Of a DNA stretch of 64,000 nt, positions 11,764 through 25,135 are shown in pieces. The notes below the pieces were generated by a model that searched no databases, was not told where the DNA came from, and was given only the letters and a program-made list of their open reading frames with translations. Both the position numbers and the translations under genes were made by a program. Within the stretch, counting starts at the first letter, position 1, and each line of letters begins with the position of its first letter. The stretch comes from Atherix ibis (Eukaryota > Arthropoda > Insecta > Diptera > Athericidae), in NCBI GenBank assembly GCA_958298945.1, contig OY282609.1, positions 12,196,326-12,260,325 on the forward strand, in the 5' to 3' direction.

Positions 11764-14700
11764 TCATTTTCTAGGTGGAAAAAAGCAAAATTTATTATTT
11801 ACCTGTGAATATAAGACTCCATAACTCATAACATAAATATTAAATGCTCTTGCTTGAATAGCAAGTGATAAATAAACTTTTTTATTTTATTTGATCGCAT
11901 AGAGGCATCAGTTTTTATTAGATAGTAAAATTAGTATAAAATGTTCACTATTGTTTAGTTTAATGAGAACAGAAAGGTAAAAAAAAATACATAATGAAAT
12001 AAGAAACGCTTTCGTTTTTCCGTTTTCATATAAATCTTCTCTTTTTTCATGTATAAGCAAATAAGTAAATAGGAGTGTGCAATAAAACTCCAAACCTTAA
12101 CTCACTGCAAAGGTAAATAAACTAAAGATCATATAACGTGGAGAAATATATAAAATATATTGTAGAAGAAAATAGGTAGAACCATCATCATCAAAAGTCA
12201 CATAAGAAAATTATTAAATTACAAGTTAATAGGAAATGTAATAAAATATGTGAACGGGTTTTGAGGTAGTGACATTTTGTTATTTTTTCTTCAAAAATTT
12301 TGAAATTGATACGAATTTCTATACACTTACTAAATGATGGGAATTTCTTTCAAGAAATCATTAAAATATTTCATTTTCTAAAAGATAAAAATTTTGTATT
12401 TATTTCATCTATTTAATATATAAATTTAGTTAGTTTAAAGGAAAAATGTATCCCTCCCCGGTTAAAATAGTTTAAAAATTTCGTTCTACATTAACAAATA
12501 CTCGAACCAAACCCTATGCACGCTACGAAAATGAGTTTCTACAATTTCGAACTGCATTATCCGAACTAGGAAGAGCATCGGTTCTGACCTTAAGTATATC
12601 GTCGAAAAAATGTGACGTCGATAATTTTTCACCATCTTTGTTTGGAATATTAATAAAAATTCATATTAATAAAAAATCTACTTTCTAATTTAGAATATTT
12701 AAAATTCATAAAATAATGCAAATAAACCAATTAAAAAAGCCTATATTAAGAATATATTGCGCAAATCATTATCCATAGTTCAAATTAATTCGACTACTTG
12801 ATTTCCATACTTGGCAATATGGTACAGTTTTGTAAAATTCTCTGCGGTTATTTGTTGCCTATTGTTTTAATTAAGTAGGTCAGAGAATATGGGAACCATA
12901 TCAGTTGTAACCAGATGCATTCGGAAAATTCACGCACAACACAACATTTCTGGCATATGATTTAAATGCAGTTGATTTGAAAACTATAATTTAAATGGGG
13001 GTAAACAAGTTACTCGTTAAGAGAAGATTTTCAATTTTGAATTTCTGAATAAATAAATATTATTGAATATAATAAAATAAAATCATATTATTCCCATCAT
13101 CAGAAATACTCGTTGGCAGTCGTTAGTTGACAGTGGAACAATGAAACTTTCCAATTGAAACCCTGTTAAAGTTAAAGTGTCAATGGATATCACCAAACAG
13201 AAGGTTCAGCTCCCATTTTGAATATTAAATTTAAATTAAATCCAAAAAAGATATCTTTTGGATGCTGCTCGTTAGTTTGTCATCTATTTATCTGTCATTT
13301 GATCTGTCCGCTTGTCTCTTTAGGTTATCCATTTACAAATCTGCACACGCAATCCCAAATCTCATCCGTAAGGTTTCAATGCATATTGAAAGTCTCCCAT
13401 AGCTTCTCAGATTGCATGTTTTATTTCGTTGGGTCATGTCATCTATGGCTTCGCAATAAATACAACTTGTTTTCAAAGAAATCTACAAATTCTCTTGTAT
13501 TCCCCCTCCCCTTCTTAAATGAATATATTTTTTTCTTTTTAAATTGTCATATTGTCAGCATTTTAGTTTGAATTTCGATGAAATTCGAGTCAGTGTATTG
13601 CACAATTGGATGACTGAACTGATGATCAATTATAGAAGTTCTCCACATCATTGTCAACACATCCTCTTCTTCCGTAAAATTCTTAACAAACCATTCAAAG
13701 TTTTCTTTAATTATAAAATTGGTTCTTGTTAAAATGAATTCAATTTAATTTCCTATAGGAAGTGAGGATTAAATAATTTTTAACAATTTTATTGAGGAAC
13801 TTTGTTTAAAAAAAAAAACTATTTAAATTTCTTGCATTTTTCTGAAGAAACAATTTAAATTTCAACAATTCTCTCATTTCTTTAACCTGGAAGAAAATAA
13901 TTAATATTGTGCTCGACTTTGGACTATTCTGATAAGCAAACTTATGCACTTTGTTGATTTTATAATAAACTCTTTAGTTTTTACGTAATTTTAGGCCACG
14001 TGCCAACATCTGTTGTTATCGCTTTTTATTAATATTACCCCATTATTGTGAATAATGAAAATGCAGCTTTATTTATGTATCAATTTTTCATTCCATGCAT
14101 TCATATTATTTTTATTTTTATTATCAGATATTTCATTTTAATGCCATAAGAAAAGTTTCGTATTCTTTTAGATTCGACTGACCATCTTTTCAACGTATTC
14201 ACCATAATAAGTTATTCTCTTTATAGACAAAAAAAAACCGTTTCGATTTAAGTTTTTCAAAACTCTACCACCTTGCTTGTTTTTTTTTTGTTTTTATTTA
14301 TTCTACACAATTTTTGGGTTATCAAAACATGAATTAATATTTGTTCAAAATTATTATTTATTAACAAATAAAAGATTTTTTTCTCCTTTAGTTGATTCTA
14401 AGTATAATTTTCATCGGTTTAAAAAAAAATCTACCAACGAGTATTTCAAGGGGAAAAATATACAACAACTACTAGATGAGAGTAAACAAAATATTTTTGA
14501 GTTTTTTATGTGTCGAATAAACATAAAAATGGGAAAAAAATTTCCTATTTTTTTAATAGGTAAATACACGCCTGCTGATTTTTAAGCTTCTTGACAAGGA
14601 AATACTCATTTTTCAAATGTTAATAATTTTCAATCAATAAATTTAAACATGAACGGAAGTTACACTAATATCGATAATTTATCATTGAACATTTATAATT

Positions 14701-17700
14701 CAAATTTCAAATTATATTTCCGTTCTTATTTAATAATGGTTTTAGATATCCAACTCAACCCAAATAATATTGATTTTCCCCCATCAAAGAGTAAACTTGG
14801 TTTATTATCTACAAAAAAAAATTCCTTTTCAACACGTTTTTTCTTTTTGTACCAAATTAAACTTTTTTTAGATAAAGTAACTATTACAAAATATGAATTT
14901 TCTGAAAAAGTAATTATTAAAAAATATGAATTTTCTAAAACTCATTTCAATCGATTTTTAGTACGAAACTTTCCACAATTTATTAAAAGAAATATTATAA
15001 TTATTAACACTTTTTTCACCTTAATGAGAAAATTATACTTAACATAATAGCAACAATAAAAAAAAATGCATAAATCCATTAGTAACATACTGTTTAAAAA
15101 ATAAATTGTTACGAAAGAAAATTCAATTTTATTTTGTGGTTAGTGAAATGAGCATAAAAAAAAGAACGCCTGCATGCGAAAAAAGAATAGTTTTCAACAG
15201 TAAATAATTTGAAAAAATTTTCGGACAATCAATCATTCATGATTAGAAACGTTAGAAGCATTAAGCCGTTAATAAGGCACCTATCAATTTATATATAATA
15301 GGATTGGATACATTAGTAAAATTGATAGTTCAAGCAGATTTTGCTATAAAGAAAAACTAAAACCTATTTTTTTTCTTTAGAGTATAAGAAAAAATTACAT
15401 AGAAAAAATCCAATTTTCATTGCTTTAATGCTCCCGGTTTCATACATAAAAGAAAAAACTACAATTAATGGGGAAACGCTCCAAGCTGAGAGAAATGGAT
15501 CCTCTAAAAATTGTTCTTTTATACTCATAATTTTAATAATGAAATAAAATTTTATACTATCCAATGAGTTTCGAATTTTAATTAGTCGACGAGTATATAA
15601 TATATTTTTCAGTTTCGATTAGTGAACGATTGATCTTCAAGGTTGATTTGATCAAAACAAGGCAATAATAACTGCCAACAAGAAGGCAAAAAAAAAATGA
15701 AAAATATATAAAAAGAAAAATTACCAATAAAATTTGCTTGGCCATTTGCTGATCTGATCAATCAATTTTGATCAATTTAGATATAGAAATGTTGAGTATC
15801 TCTTCTTCATATCGCATTCAACAATTTATCCAATCTAAACGTATTTATTTAACTATAAATTATATTTATGCTATCAACTCTTATACAAATAGTAACTATT
15901 TTAGTGACCATATTTTAAAGTATTTTTTATTTTTTGTTTTCGATAAACCTCTCGACATATATTTATAAGAATTCATATATAGTTTTTCCTTTAATATTTG
16001 ATCTAAGAAACTCTTTCAAAATTAAAGCGAAAATGTATAAGAAGACATTTTTTTTTATCTGTCATGATTATGTCATATCAAAATTTTATGCATAATTTAT
16101 TAAATATTTTTTCAATAATCCCCGTGGAAATAACGTTCAAATCAAATTTGAAAAATATTATATTTGAAAAATTTTCAAGTTTATATTGGAAATATTATTG
16201 ATTTTTAAAAAATAAACAAAAAAAACTATGTTATTGACCTGTTTCTCTATGGAAAATTTTTATTCAAAACATCATGAATGAAAAAGAGAATATAAAAAAT
16301 ATTATTGTAGTTTTTTTTTGTGTTTTTATTCAATAGAATCTCATTAATCAGTGAAAATTTACGTGCAAATAAATTATTTATTTTTTCTCTATCAAGGTCT
16401 TAATATTAGTCTTAAGAAGATGGCCATATACAATATAATATAATAAAAATATGTATACTTTTCTTTGCCTTATGGAATTTTCTTTTTTTAATTAAAAAAA
16501 AAAAGATGGATTAAAACTTTTTTTTTCATTTTTATTTAAGTTTAGCCAAAATTTAAGGTTAGATTTGAAAAGATTAAAATATTCAATCAATAATGACAAA
16601 TAGTATAAATAAATTATTTTTATCCGTGTACTGCTAGATATTCTCCTTAAATAGTTGTACTATTATTTAAACAAATCTCTATAAACATTGATCAAAAAAT
16701 AAATTTAATACCAACTTTTACGTCTACAAAAAAAAGAAAAAAAAGTTTAATCATAAAATCATTGCCAACGGTTAGAAATATTTCAGAAACAATGTGGGGA
16801 AGCGTTAGATTTAACAATTTTATAAAATCAAAAGTTCACACAGAAGAGTAATCGAATTTTCAAAAGCAATAATAATCGTAATAATAATAATAATAATAAT
16901 AGTAATGGTAATAATAATAGTAATCAAATAAGAAGATCACGAAAACTATACTGGCTGTAAGGAATTTTCGTGGTATCGGTATCATCATCTCTTCTCTGTA
17001 TTCTTGCTAACTAACATAAATGGGGACCATGATAAGCTAATACACTCTAATATAATAGAAATACTCCAGAACAAATAAATCTTCTGAATCTGAATGCCCT
17101 CAATTCTTTGGGCTGGTCGACAACCTACACTGTTTATATTATAGATGACTGGACTGAGCTATCCAGAAAAGAAACGTGAATAGTTTTCTACGAACAAGAA
17201 ATGGAAGCATTGAATCCCCAAGCAATGAACATCAATTTTCACTGCACTTTTTCTTTTCCTTTTTTGTTTGTTTGTTTGTAGGGCAGACAAAGTTGGATCT
17301 CTTCATTTACTTGAATTGATAAATCCTCTTTGCAGATGATCATTCGTAATTGTTTTTAATTTAATAATTTCCATTGAGTTAATTTAATGAAATATTAACA
17401 TTGGTTGTGTACATTTCGAAACTGTGATACCATCTAGTGATGATGAATATATAGAAAATTCTCTTCTTAAGATACTCTAAGAAGTTAAGATGTCAAGAAG
17501 TTCTAAAATTTTGACATTATGGGCCACTGTAAATACGTTTATAAATTAGGGTTCTACGGCAATTTTACCAAAATAATTTCTACGAGTATCTTTCAATAGA
17601 AATACCAAGATTCTATTCATACTGCATACAGAATTTTTATATATATCTAAAACTACAAATTTTATTGTTACAAATAGATTAACATTTACAATATTGTAAA

Positions 17701-18004
17701 ACATTAAGTGGGAGTAAACACCCATCGCCTTTTCGCCAACTATAAAACGAGAGTAAGATAACTCTAGGAATCTCGAGGTCTATTTAGTTTCTGAGGAGTA
17801 TTTTTCGACTAAAGATTTATATAGAAAATTGTCTATTTAGTCTCTGATGAGTAAAGATCTCGTACGAGTGGATTATGATAATAGGATAAGCGGGAGTGAA
17901 ATTTTTGGTGAAGGGAAATACACGGGTTCTAACCAAAGAGAGCATTAGAAAAAGGGATATGAAGAGGTGTAAAAGTAATATGAACACTTTTCTGTTCATA
18001 CCAG
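11764..18004. other. long AT-rich non-coding stretch, presumed intron
   Basis: No gene recognised. Open frames at 13218-13571, 14277-14585 and 14649-15047 are composed mainly of Phe, Ile, Asn, Lys and Tyr as expected of AT-rich sequence. The last contains a 33-bp in-frame duplication near 14872-14940. TTGATCAA-type palindromes cluster at 15650-15780. 17760-17850 holds a short imperfect duplication (TCTATTTAGT followed by CTGATGAG or CTGAGGAG). Confidence 0.4.
16878..16925. repeat. imperfect (AAT)n microsatellite
   Basis: Runs of AAT/TAA triplets interrupted by GTAATGG and AGTAATG; a simple repeat. Confidence 0.8.
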
Positions 18005-18260
18005 AATTAGAGTTTGTTGATATTGTAAATTATGAGGATATAAATATTATATAAGCTAAGACCAAGCATACTGCCTTGTGGGACTCTAGCTAAAATAGAT
18101 AAGATTTCTGAGGATTCGGTGTTAATTGCTGTTTTAAAATATCATTGGGAGAGATATGAATTTAAGGTAAGAAAGCTCTTGAGTTATTGGGGGAGCCCAG
18201 AACGCCACATACAATCAGAATATTCCTGGACAATACTGTTTCCTGTCAAGAGAGGTAGAA
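18005..18260 (-). pseudogene. non-LTR retrotransposon reverse transcriptase scrap
   Basis: On the minus strand the segment reads, after an upstream block SFLTLNSYLSQ, ILARVPQGSMLGLSLYNIY. This corresponds to the conserved (A)GVPQGSxLGPxLFNIY motif of jockey/CR1-type reverse transcriptases. Stops and frameshifts interrupt it and the catalytic YADD box was not found. Only a couple of hundred bases are recognisable. Confidence 0.6.
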
Positions 18261-21200
18261 AGATTGGATAATTGTCCGGTTTATTGAGCTGAGGGATCAT
18301 TTTAATGACAAAACATTTTCAGAGTAGGGGAAAATAGGTTGTGCGCAGAATATTATTGTATTAAAATTGTATATGATTAGAACTAAACTTTTTTTTTGGA
18401 AATTTACATTTAGAATAGGAGATCTTGTTAGTAAGTAATCAGGATTTTGTTTTTAATTGAAAAAGTAAAGTAAAAAGTATTAACCAAAGGCAAAAAAATT
18501 GAATTATGTATGTCAATTATTTTTTGTACACTATTGAGAGAAAAAAAACATTTTTTTTATTTATATCAATAATATAGAGATTTATAAAAGTTAATTAAAT
18601 TATATTTAAGAGGAAATTATTTATCCAAATTCTTTCATTTAATTAAAATGGGAAAAACTTAAAAGGATCAAAAAATTATATGTAATCAGTGACAAAATAT
18701 ATTATTCCGAGCAGTTTTTTTTCTAATTGGAATGAATTCGCTCGGAATTGGTATTGTGATCGGAGAAGTGATGACATATAAAATACATGACCACGCCCAT
18801 TTAATAGTTTTTCGTATATAAACAGAGGATTTGGAATTTTTCTCAACACTCAATTGAGAGACGCTCTAAAGTTTGGTGTGTTGTGCGTGCATAACTATGT
18901 GTATTTAGTGCCGTATAAATTGACATGCATTTCTTAATTGCTCTTAAGATAGATTAGTCTACATTTATGAGTTTCCCAATTGCGATAGATCCATCTCCTT
19001 TTGCTCCATAATTTCCAACGAAATTGTTTGTCGTTGATCATTTTTTTCTCCATTAATAAGTGATTGCACATGAGTGAGTCCACACACCCGCTCTGACTTT
19101 TCATCCCTCTGCAACAAATGGAACTCACGCGAATACGAATGCGTATATTTTTTAGGACAATCAAATGTCCTGAAAAAATCCGACTCAAATCATATTCGAA
19201 GCTTGAAATGTTCGAATTTACGAATTATTCGTAGCTCTAATCTATATACATGTTTGATCAGTGATCAAATTCAATATTTTTTAGTAAATAAAAACCTCAC
19301 AACTTCAAACGTGCATAAAAATAATTCCCATAAAACAAGACCTTACAGTATCTTACATTACATTATTCCCTCTCATCAAAATTGCTTCGTTTTCAAATGA
19401 ACAACCAACATAGAAATTTAAGAGTGTATAGAAAATCAATTATATACTATTAAATAACGATTTGCGAGTGGTTAAACAATAAAAGGATTAAAGAATTTCA
19501 GAATTGATAACACATTTTTTTGTCTAAATACTCAAAGAATGAAAAACCTTTACGGACTTTTCAAATTAGAGTAATAAAGATATACTACAAAGAGCTTTTG
19601 ATGGTAAAATTCACTGTTAAATACAAAAGGGGAAAAACCTTTTCAAATTTTATCAACAAATTATTATCTAACCAAAAACGTTTCTATTGAAATTTTTAAC
19701 GAAGTTTAGTAAAATTAAAGCACAAAATGTATAAGAGAAATTTTAAAATAAATAAAAATTATTAAATTAATTAAAGGCAGGCAGACTTACAAGATGTCGG
19801 AAGTATCCAATTTTCTATTGTAAATATCAAAACACAAATGAACGTGCAATTTAGGCTTTAATCACATATTTATTCTGTAAAGAAAAAAAAATTATATTAG
19901 AAATTCAACAAAAGTTTTAAGGACGAAAATATATAATTTATTTCTATTTATAAAAACTTTATTATTATAAAAATAAAAAGTCAAACTGTTATGATTAAAT
20001 ATCTGATACAGAAAGAAATAATAAATTTCAGAAAAAATACATACAAATTAAAACTTCCAAAAAAAAAACCATATCATAAGAAGAACAACAATAATTTTTA
20101 TAAACAAAGCCTAGCAAAAATTATTTTAACTTCCCATAAATTATTCATATATCGTGATTTGTAGTACTTAAAACCGACCCTTATAAAAAAAAACCAACCC
20201 TTCCCGAATGGCTTTTTATTCAAAAAAGTGTTGTTAAATTTAGTATTTCGTGTAATCAGAACTCATTAAATCTTCAACAAAAAATATTATTTTCAATTGT
20301 TTTAAAGCTATTCAAACTTTATCATATATTTCAGATTTAAATCTAAAAGTTCTTAAAGTGAAATATATAATTTAGAAAATAAAACTCGATACAGGAAAAA
20401 TTGGTGCCTTTTTCTGAAAGTTTTAAGAAGGAAAATTCCATGTAAAAATTGCTATAGAAAATGTTCTTATAGAATTTTAAAAAATCCCCTACAAGGAAGG
20501 ACATTTGCATATAAAAACTATAAATAGTTTTGCTTCTATTTATATTTTAAATCCATTCGTTTATAGTCTAATTAGCAATAAAAAATAATTTTAAATTTTC
20601 CAACAAATAATTACACTATAGATATGGCAAACAAAAATAAATAAAAGTAACCAAAAAAAAAAAACAATTAATAAATCATTCTTTTGACTATATTTAGCCG
20701 GTAATTTATGTTTCAATTATATCTTATTGTAAGCAAAATAGGTGAATTTATGGCGAAACTTTCTTATTAAATATCCAAATTTTAAGGAAATTATTAAATA
20801 TACTCGCAAAATGCCAATTTACAACTTTTAATAAAAAAAAAAAAAAACAATTCGATTAATAGAATATTTTTTAAGTCAAAACTTATAAACTTAATGCTTT
20901 TCACATCTTAAAGGGGGCGAACTTTTCACAACCCATGTACCTAACAACCGCTGTTATATTATTGCGAAAAATCTTAGCAGAATAAATGATAACCATTTTA
21001 AATTAATAGAAAACAAAAACGTTATAATTAAAAACAATTTGTTTAAGAAACAGAAGAAAAGAGCATGTAAATTAACACGAAAGGTGTCAAATAGTACTAA
21101 AAACAAAACAAAAACAAAAAAAAAACAAAAATAAACTTAAGAATGCCGATACAAATACGAATAAAATGTTAGGTTAAGTATTACAGTTAAGCTTGCTCTA

Positions 21201-21993
21201 GCAGTACTCAATTAAATACTTGTACAACTTTTAAGACGAAATTCTATCGAATTTCCTTAATCCTTATTGTTAAGAAAGAAACGGAGCAGGTGTAGAATTT
21301 CTAATTAAAAATTTTTCGCCCTGTCCTTCTAGATTTCTTTCTTTTCCACATGGCATTTTGAAGAGGTGGAAATGTTGAAAAGAAAAATGGAACTTAGATA
21401 GAAAAAGATAAAATAATATACAAAATAAATTCATTTTAATGAAATTGAACCTAACCAAGTAGGTAGTCAGATGAATGTTTACAGATAGACAAGCAGAGAG
21501 ATAATTACAGGTCGAAATCGTTTACGTCCCAAACAAATGGTGCGGTAAATTTACTGTTGTCTTTCGAAAATTCCTTGTCTATTCATCCACTGTCTTCACC
21601 AAAAACTCCCTTCATATTCCAATACCACCTACTTGGTTTTTGTTTTCTTTTCTACCTTGATAAGACAATATCTTCCATTTGGAAATCGTCATCTGCCATA
21701 CAAGTGAAATTAATTCACAGCATGTAAACAAGCTTTTTAATATAAAATTCCTAAACGAAAGAGAGAAGTAAACCCATTAAGTGTTTCTATTCTAAGTAAT
21801 CCAACAAATACCGAAGAAACATCTTAATTTTTCCCAAGAACTTTCCATTTGATTTGATTGACAGATTCATTAGTTACCTTTTGTGGTTGTCCTACTGCTG
21901 CACAATCGTTTAAATAATAAGGAAATAAGAAAAAAAATCCAGTGATTTGATTAAACTCTATTGATGATAATTTGTTTGTGTTCTTCCCATTTT
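18261..21993. other. AT-rich sequence immediately upstream of the sickie exons
   Basis: Presumed intron. It holds a possible core promoter (18815) and an inverted pair ATTCCGAGC (near 18704) and GCTCGGAAT (near 18739). The 84-codon and 108-codon frames at 18934-19400 have no recognised domain. The last 100 bp before 21994 lead into a normal acceptor (TTCTTCCCATTTTAG). Confidence 0.4.
18815..18850 (+). promoter_or_regulatory. candidate TATA promoter
   Basis: TATATAAA at 18815-18822 is followed about 30 bp later by an initiator-like CTCAACACT (18842-18850). A CACGCCC box lies about 25 bp upstream (18791). The spacing fits an RNA polymerase II core promoter, and downstream sequence (GTGTTGTGCGTGCATAAC) is less AT-rich than its surroundings. 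It could be an internal promoter of sickie on the same strand or chance; no transcript evidence is available here. Confidence 0.3.
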
Positions 21994-21995
21994 AG

Positions 21996-23791
21996 GCACA
22001 TGTTGTGGCCGCCTTCGAGCAAAGTTTGCAAAATATGACCCAACGTCTCCAACAACTGACCGCTACCGCAGAGCGCAAAGATAGCGAATTGACCGACATG
22101 CGTCAGACAATTGAGTTGCTTCGGAAGCAGTCAATTCAAGCTGGGCTGACCACCGCTCACATGCAGAGTATGGGAATGCCTGGAAACTGCCAGACGGATG
22201 CGTTTATGCGACCAGGTCAGCAGCAGAATCAGCTAAATCAACAACAGCAGCCACAGCAACAGAATCACCAATTGCAACCGCAAATACAGGCGCAACAAAA
22301 ACATCCGCCGACAGCAAACGGTGGACCAAATGCAAATGTGAATTGTGCTTCAGGAATGCAGAGGCACCATAGCTCTGATTCCATGTGCTCACTGAATTCC
22401 ATCAGTTCAGGGTGTTCCGCACAGGATAAGAAAAAGAAAAAGGGTTGGTTACGTAGTTCCTTTACAAAAGCCTTTTCGAGAAATGCAAAAATCTCAAAGA
22501 CCAGTCGTCATGTGAACAGTACCTCAAGCAACTTGGACCAAACTGCGGGTTCTCAGATTTCGAACGATGCAAATTCTGGACTACCACCACAATCCCCCTC
22601 CAAGAGTCCACAGAAAACAGTTTCAATAATCGAGAATGCAAAGCCCATCGATGCTATCGAGCTGGAGGGTAATCCTGTCGTTGAAGATTTAAAAAAGCAG
22701 CTGCGCGAAAAGGACCTTGTCCTCACGGATATTCGTCTCGAAGCACTTAGCTCTGCTTCACAATTAGAAAACCTGAAGGATACTGTGATGAAAATGCGCG
22801 CTGAAATGATAAATTTGAAGCAAAATAATGAACGCCTGCAAAAGTTAGTTACTAGTCGATCGTTGGCCGGCAGCGAAGCATCACTTGGCCAAGCGGTTAG
22901 TCCAAACGGATCTATAAACGAATCAAGACGTTACAGTCTAGCAGATGGTGGCAGTCGACCGCCGATGGAACTTCCTAAAAGTTTAGAAGAGGAGGTCGAA
23001 GAAGAAAACATTCCTCCTGCACCAGCCCCAGAACCGCCACCTCCACCACTCAGTCCAAGTACGCACATTGATTTGACACCACCTCCACCCGCCATTGAAG
23101 TGCCCAGCCCCACACATTTACCAGTCGGGGTCGAAGACGTACCCGACCATACGGACGGCAAGAAGATCTCTATCGCAGTATACCTCGGCCAACCAGAATC
23201 GTTTTCAAAGTATGCAGAAGAGATAATAGAATCCGACAACTATTATTCATTGGTAAAGCTTAACGACGAGGACGACGATGGTAGTCACGAGAACGGATTC
23301 GAGGAGCGCAGTCTCAAGAGTTTTCCCAATCCAACATTGAACGAATTCATCATTGCCTACACTTATATTTCTGGCAAGACGACTTGGCAGAATCTTGACT
23401 ATATTGTCCGAAAAACATTCAAGGACTACGTGTCTAGAATAGATCCAGGAACCAATCTTGGTCTCAATACCGACTCAATCACATCGTACCATTTAGGAGA
23501 AGCGAAACGGGGTCCTGAAATGGGATTTCCTGAACTACTGCCCTGCGGATACATCATCGGCAGTATAAAAACGTTGCACATTTGCCTTCAGGGTGTTGGT
23601 AGTTTGGCTTTCGACAGTCTCATCCCTAGAAGCATTGTGCATCGTTACATCAGCCTTTTGACTGAACACCGACGACTGATTTTGTGTGGACCAAGCGGCA
23701 CAGGCAAATCGTATTTGGCACGGAAATTGGCTGAATTTTTAGTGGCGCGCTCGGGACGTGGCAATCCATCTGAAGCAATAGCCACATTTAA
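21996..23791 (+). CDS. sick: sickie exon with coiled coils, proline-rich region and Walker A
   Basis: The acceptor TTTTAG ends at 21995 and the exon starts AHVVAAFEQSL in frame. It is an unusually long 1.8-kb exon. The donor is GTGAGT at 23792; the last codon is split (AA, then T from the next exon) giving Asn in IATFNVDHKSS. Minus-strand frames inside it (for example 22931-23239, Gly-rich) are shadows of the proline codons. Confidence 0.92.
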
Positions 23792-25096
23792 GTGAGTACA
23801 AAAAATTATTTTCTTTAGAATATTTTCCTTACTTTTGATCTCTCTCTACGAACTTTTATTTTTTGATTTTTCGTGAGTTGTTTATCTAAATTGTTTTCTG
23901 CCTTTTTTCATTTTCAATCACAGTGTGGATCACAAATCTTCGAAAGAACTACGACAATATCTTGGCCACATAGCAGAGCAAGCATCCATGTCGAATGGTG
24001 CTTCCGAACTTCCAACTGTGATCATTTTAGATAATTTACATCATGCCTCTGCGCTGGGAGATGTGTTTTCATGCCTACTCAGTGCAGGACCAGCTGCCAA
24101 ATTGCCATGCATTATTGGAACAATGTCACAAGCGACCTGTAATACAACAAATCTGCAATTGCATCATAATTTCCGTTGGGTAAGTCTTTTTTCTTCATTT
24201 TTAATACGAGAAATTTTTGATTGGCCAAACTCAATAAGTAAAAAATCAAGTTTTCATTTTTTAATAAAATATTTTTTTTTTTTGACAATTTTTCTTCTAC
24301 AGGTGCTTACAGCAAATCACATGGAACCAGTAAAAGGATTCCTAGCGCGATTTCTACGAAGGCGTCTATTCTCCTTGGAGTTATCCACGCATAATAGCCA
24401 ACCCGAGCTGGCTTCGGTGCTGGCATGGCTTCCGACCGTATGGCAACACATAAATCGTTTCCTTGAGAATCATAGCTCCAGTGATGTAACCATTGGTCCT
24501 AGACTATTCCTATCGTGCCCATTAGATCTAAAAGATTCACAAGTTTGGTTTACTGACGTATGGAATTATCATTTGGCACCGTATTTAGTGGAAGCTGTTC
24601 GCGAGGGTGTGCAACTGTATGGTAGACGCGGTGGGGCTTGGAACGATCCATCAACATTCATACGCGACACATACCCGTGGCCTTATGGACCAGATTCTGT
24701 ACCGCCGCTTAGGCAGATCAATGCCGAAGATGTTGGCTTAGAAGCTGGTACAACTGGAAATAACGATTCACAAGATCCATTGGTATGTAAATTAATTTAA
24801 AAAAAACGGATTGATTTTCTTCTGTTTAAATATCTTTGAATTTTCTTCTAATCTAAGTAATATTTTTCTTAAATTATTAAAACACGAAGTAAAATAGATA
24901 AATTAGAGAAAACTTTTTTTAACCCCTTCTCCTATTAATTTTACTGATTTGTTCGTTTGATTTTCTTTTTGATTAGCTAAATATGCTGATGCGCCTACAA
25001 GAAGCTGCTAATTACTCAGGAAATCAGGAACAAGAGTCGGATTGTGCAAGTCTGGATTCTAATATAACTCCGGAAAGTTCAGCTGGAGCGGAATAA
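21996..25096 (+). CDS. sick: sickie, neuron navigator (NAV2) homologue, C-terminal 883 codons (5' partial)
   Basis: Join of 21996-23791, 23924-24179, 24303-24782 and 24977-25096. Known of the family: fly Sickie and vertebrate NAV proteins are cytoskeleton-associated; Sickie affects actin-dependent axon growth through the Slingshot/cofilin route and was also linked to Relish activation. Seen here, counting from the first codon in the window: coiled coil at residues 4-45 (FEQSLQNMTQRLQQLT), Gln-rich 72-102, basic 145-165 (KKKKKGWLRSSFTKAF), coiled coil 226-288, proline-rich 339-356 (PEPPPPPLSPS), NAV-conserved region from about 389 and an AAA-type NTPase with Walker A GPSGTGKS (565-572) and Walker B IILD (632-635). 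The C-terminus DPLLNMLMRLQEAANYS is NAV-like. There is no start codon: the first visible exon begins in mid-protein, so upstream exons lie outside or unrecognised. Confidence 0.93.
23924..24179 (+). CDS. sick: sickie exon with Walker B
   Basis: Acceptor TTTCAATCACAG ends at 23923 after a 132-bp intron; donor GTAAGT at 24180, phase 0. It encodes VDHKSSKELRQYLGHIAEQA through HHNFRW. IILDNL supplies the Walker B Asp of the AAA domain. The following 123-bp intron (24180-24302) has no stop in this frame, so the open frame runs straight through it. Confidence 0.92.
24303..24782 (+). CDS. sick: sickie exon, C-terminal part of the AAA domain
   Basis: Acceptor TTCTTCTACAG ends at 24302. The exon begins VLTANHMEPVKGFLARFLRR, continuous with HNFRW of the previous exon as in NAV proteins. 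It runs in phase 0 to SQDPL and donor GTATGT at 24783. If the 194-bp third intron were retained, translation would add VCKLI and stop at 24800. Confidence 0.92.
24977..25096 (+). CDS. sick: sickie last coding exon
   Basis: Acceptor TTGATTAG ends at 24976. The exon encodes LNMLMRLQEAANYSGNQEQ and a Ser/Glu-rich tail ending SSAGAE, with TAA at 25094-25096. LNMLMRLQEAANYS is the conserved NAV C-terminal block. The frame is too short to have been noticed as an independent open frame. Confidence 0.9.
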   Translation, partial: LNMLMRLQEAANYSGNQEQESDCASLDSNITPESSAGAE

Positions 25097-25129
25097 ACTA
25101 AATAACAAGTAAAAGTTCATAAGTTTATA

Positions 25130-25135
25130 AATAAA
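25130..25135 (+). other. sick: candidate sickie polyadenylation signal
   Basis: First clear AATAAA after the stop codon, 34 bp downstream. AT-rich sequence makes chance matches common, and the 3' UTR could be longer; the mariner at 25434 lies about 300 bp further on. Confidence 0.45.

Noticed and set aside
13218..13571. 117-codon frame
   Set aside because: Cys/Ser/Phe-rich from pyrimidine runs; no recognisable motif.
14277..15047. Two long frames (102 and 132 codons) with an internal 33-bp duplication
   Set aside because: Amino acid content is what A/T runs give, no family resemblance; the duplication alone does not argue for a gene.
18934..19400. Frames on both strands downstream of the candidate promoter
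   Set aside because: No homology that I can see and no splice structure; treated as chance.
22931..23239. Gly/Ser-rich minus-strand frame
   Set aside because: Antisense shadow of the proline-rich sickie coding sequence.
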